DNA of 6,851 nt from Thermodesulfobacteriota bacterium (GTDB taxonomy: Bacteria > Desulfobacterota > Dissulfuribacteria > Dissulfuribacterales > UBA3076). Below are positions 5,924 to 6,851 of this stretch, piece by piece; the stretch's first letter is position 1, and each line of letters opens with the position of its first letter. The translations under genes and the position numbers were made by a program. The notes under the pieces are model-generated. The model was given only the letters and a program-made list of their open reading frames with translations. It had not been told where the DNA came from and did no database searches. The stretch lies in contig QNAY01000071.1 of the NCBI GenBank assembly GCA_003645605.1, forward strand, positions 1-6,851, written 5' to 3'.

Positions 5924-6851
5924 ACGTCTCTTAAAATCCTTTTTTTTTATTCTCTTGGCAATTATTCCCTTTCATATAGGAGGCACAACCCTAAGATATG
6001 TCCTTTCCATTCTCATAATTATTACATGCTTTAGCGCTATTACCAGTTCCTTCAAAAACAAATTTAGTGAAACCTGCGCTCTTTTATGTGAGTTTTTCCG
6101 TCATCCTCTTTCTTGGGCATTGGGATTTTTTTCTGTCACAGCGTTTATATCCATATTTATGAGCCCGGATCCTAAATATTCTTTCAGGATATTTTGTAGT
6201 GAATATGTTCTGAATTTCAGCATGTTTATTTCACTGCTCCTTTTTTCTGAAAAATATGGAAGAAAAATTAACTGGACGGGAATAGTGACTGCTGCCAATG
6301 TAGTTTTTCTGATCTTTTATTTGGGACTTATGTCACAGTGGCTTGTCAGTCAAGGTGAATTCTGGTTCCTTGACACTGATACAAACGTTGATGTTGATTC
6401 GGCTAGTATTGGAGACAGAATTTTTATTTTTAGTTATGCAAACACACTTTTTAATGGGATCAAGCACATCAGCATATATTTAACCCTTCTAGTAGCTGTA
6501 GCCTTCATATATATAGTGAGGCACCAACACAGAATCAGAAATCTGATACTCTTGCTTGTCAACTTGTTTGCGCTGATATCAACAACGCGGCGTGGAGCTA
6601 TCCTTTCAGTCTCTGTTGGCATGGCTGCATCATATCTTTTTTACAGCTCAGCCAAGAGATATTTCGCCATTTTTTTTCTGCTTTTCTGCCTTACTGTTTC
6701 TGCGCTATTTATTTCTGACAAGACACAACATTTCATAAGAGAAGACTGGAAGCTCATGTTTCAAGGGGAAGTGTGTAAAGCAAAAGATATGGGAGGTTCC
6801 ATTCCTTTAAGGATATATACCTACCTGACCTTCACAAAGGAAGTCTTTAAA
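5913..6851 (+). CDS. O-antigen ligase/polymerase-like membrane protein (3' end missing)
   Basis: The reading frame is open from ATG 5913 to the window edge, giving 313 codons with no stop. The protein is strongly hydrophobic, with likely membrane segments near residues 8-45 (probably two), 68-84, 100-112, 123-142, 186-203, 209-223, 227-244 and 249-267. The motif ISTTRRGAILSVSVG (222-236) resembles the SRG-type motif before a helix in the WaaL/Wzy_C family. The hydrophilic segment 268-300 with LRIYTYLTFTKEVFK (299-313) is placed where that family has its large periplasmic loop and the Arg preceding the PxxGxG region. Such proteins ligate O-chain to lipid A-core, or polymerise it, at the periplasmic face. 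The start overlaps the kinase gene by 11 bases in another frame, so translational coupling is likely; only a loose purine-rich stretch (5901-5912) precedes it. Ligase and polymerase cannot be told apart from this fragment. The base composition is AT-rich, as expected for Phe/Ile/Leu-rich membrane protein. Confidence 0.75.
   Translation, partial: MYAERLLKSFFFILLAIIPFHIGGTTLRYVLSILIIITCFSAITSSFKNKFSETCALLCEFFRHPLSWALGFFSVTAFISIFMSPDPKYSFRIFCSEYVLNFSMFISLLLFSEKYGRKINWTGIVTAANVVFLIFYLGLMSQWLVSQGEFWFLDTDTNVDVDSASIGDRIFIFSYANTLFNGIKHISIYLTLLVAVAFIYIVRHQHRIRNLILLLVNLFALISTTRRGAILSVSVGMAASYLFYSSAKRYFAIFFLLFCLTVSALFISDKTQHFIREDWKLMFQGEVCKAKDMGGSIPLRIYTYLTFTKEVFK
5940..5948 (+). repeat. Homopolymeric T9 tract at the start of the ligase-like gene
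   Basis: Nine consecutive T encode Phe10-Phe12 within the first membrane segment of the ligase-like protein, 27 bases after its start codon. A one-base slip would end the protein early. Phe-rich membrane genes often contain such runs, and a T8 run occurs later in the same gene (6670-6677), so the tract may be simply compositional. Confidence 0.85.

Overview
The window reads as part of a lipopolysaccharide (LPS) or outer-surface glycan assembly locus from a Gram-negative bacterium. All five genes lie on the + strand. The mix of a GT9 heptosyltransferase-type enzyme, a Kdo/InaA-type sugar kinase and an O-antigen ligase-like membrane protein implies an outer membrane with LPS. Moderate base composition, gene style and a dispersed palindrome of a familiar type upstream suggest a deltaproteobacterial (Desulfobacterota-like) or similar environmental lineage. 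That placement is inference; no marker gene is present.

Layout: bases 1-201 are non-coding and hold an imperfect 80-bp palindrome (10-89), then an AT-rich leader with a possible -10 box. A glutamine-dependent asparagine synthetase-like amidotransferase follows (202-2100). It overlaps by an ATGA junction a GT9 glycosyltransferase (2097-3227), whose 5' end contains a run of eight G. After 47 bases comes a GT4-type glycosyltransferase (3275-4354) with a clear ribosome binding site. After 21 bases comes a 515-residue protein with two LPS-kinase-like domains in tandem (4376-5923). Overlapping its last codons is the start of a polytopic O-antigen ligase/polymerase-like protein (5913 onward), which runs off the end of the window after 313 codons. 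No convincing terminator is visible between the genes, and the spacing is consistent with a single operon.

Working model (inference): the two glycosyltransferases extend an LPS core or related glycan in the cytoplasm. The tandem kinase phosphorylates core sugars. The AsnB-like enzyme either makes asparagine or, as known for homologues in O-antigen loci, amidates a sugar carboxylate. The membrane protein joins or polymerises the glycan at the periplasmic face.

The individual families are known ones. I do not see an undescribed defence or mobile system here. The points most worth a second look are the fused double kinase, the G8 tract inside a glycosyltransferase gene, and the palindromic repeat upstream.
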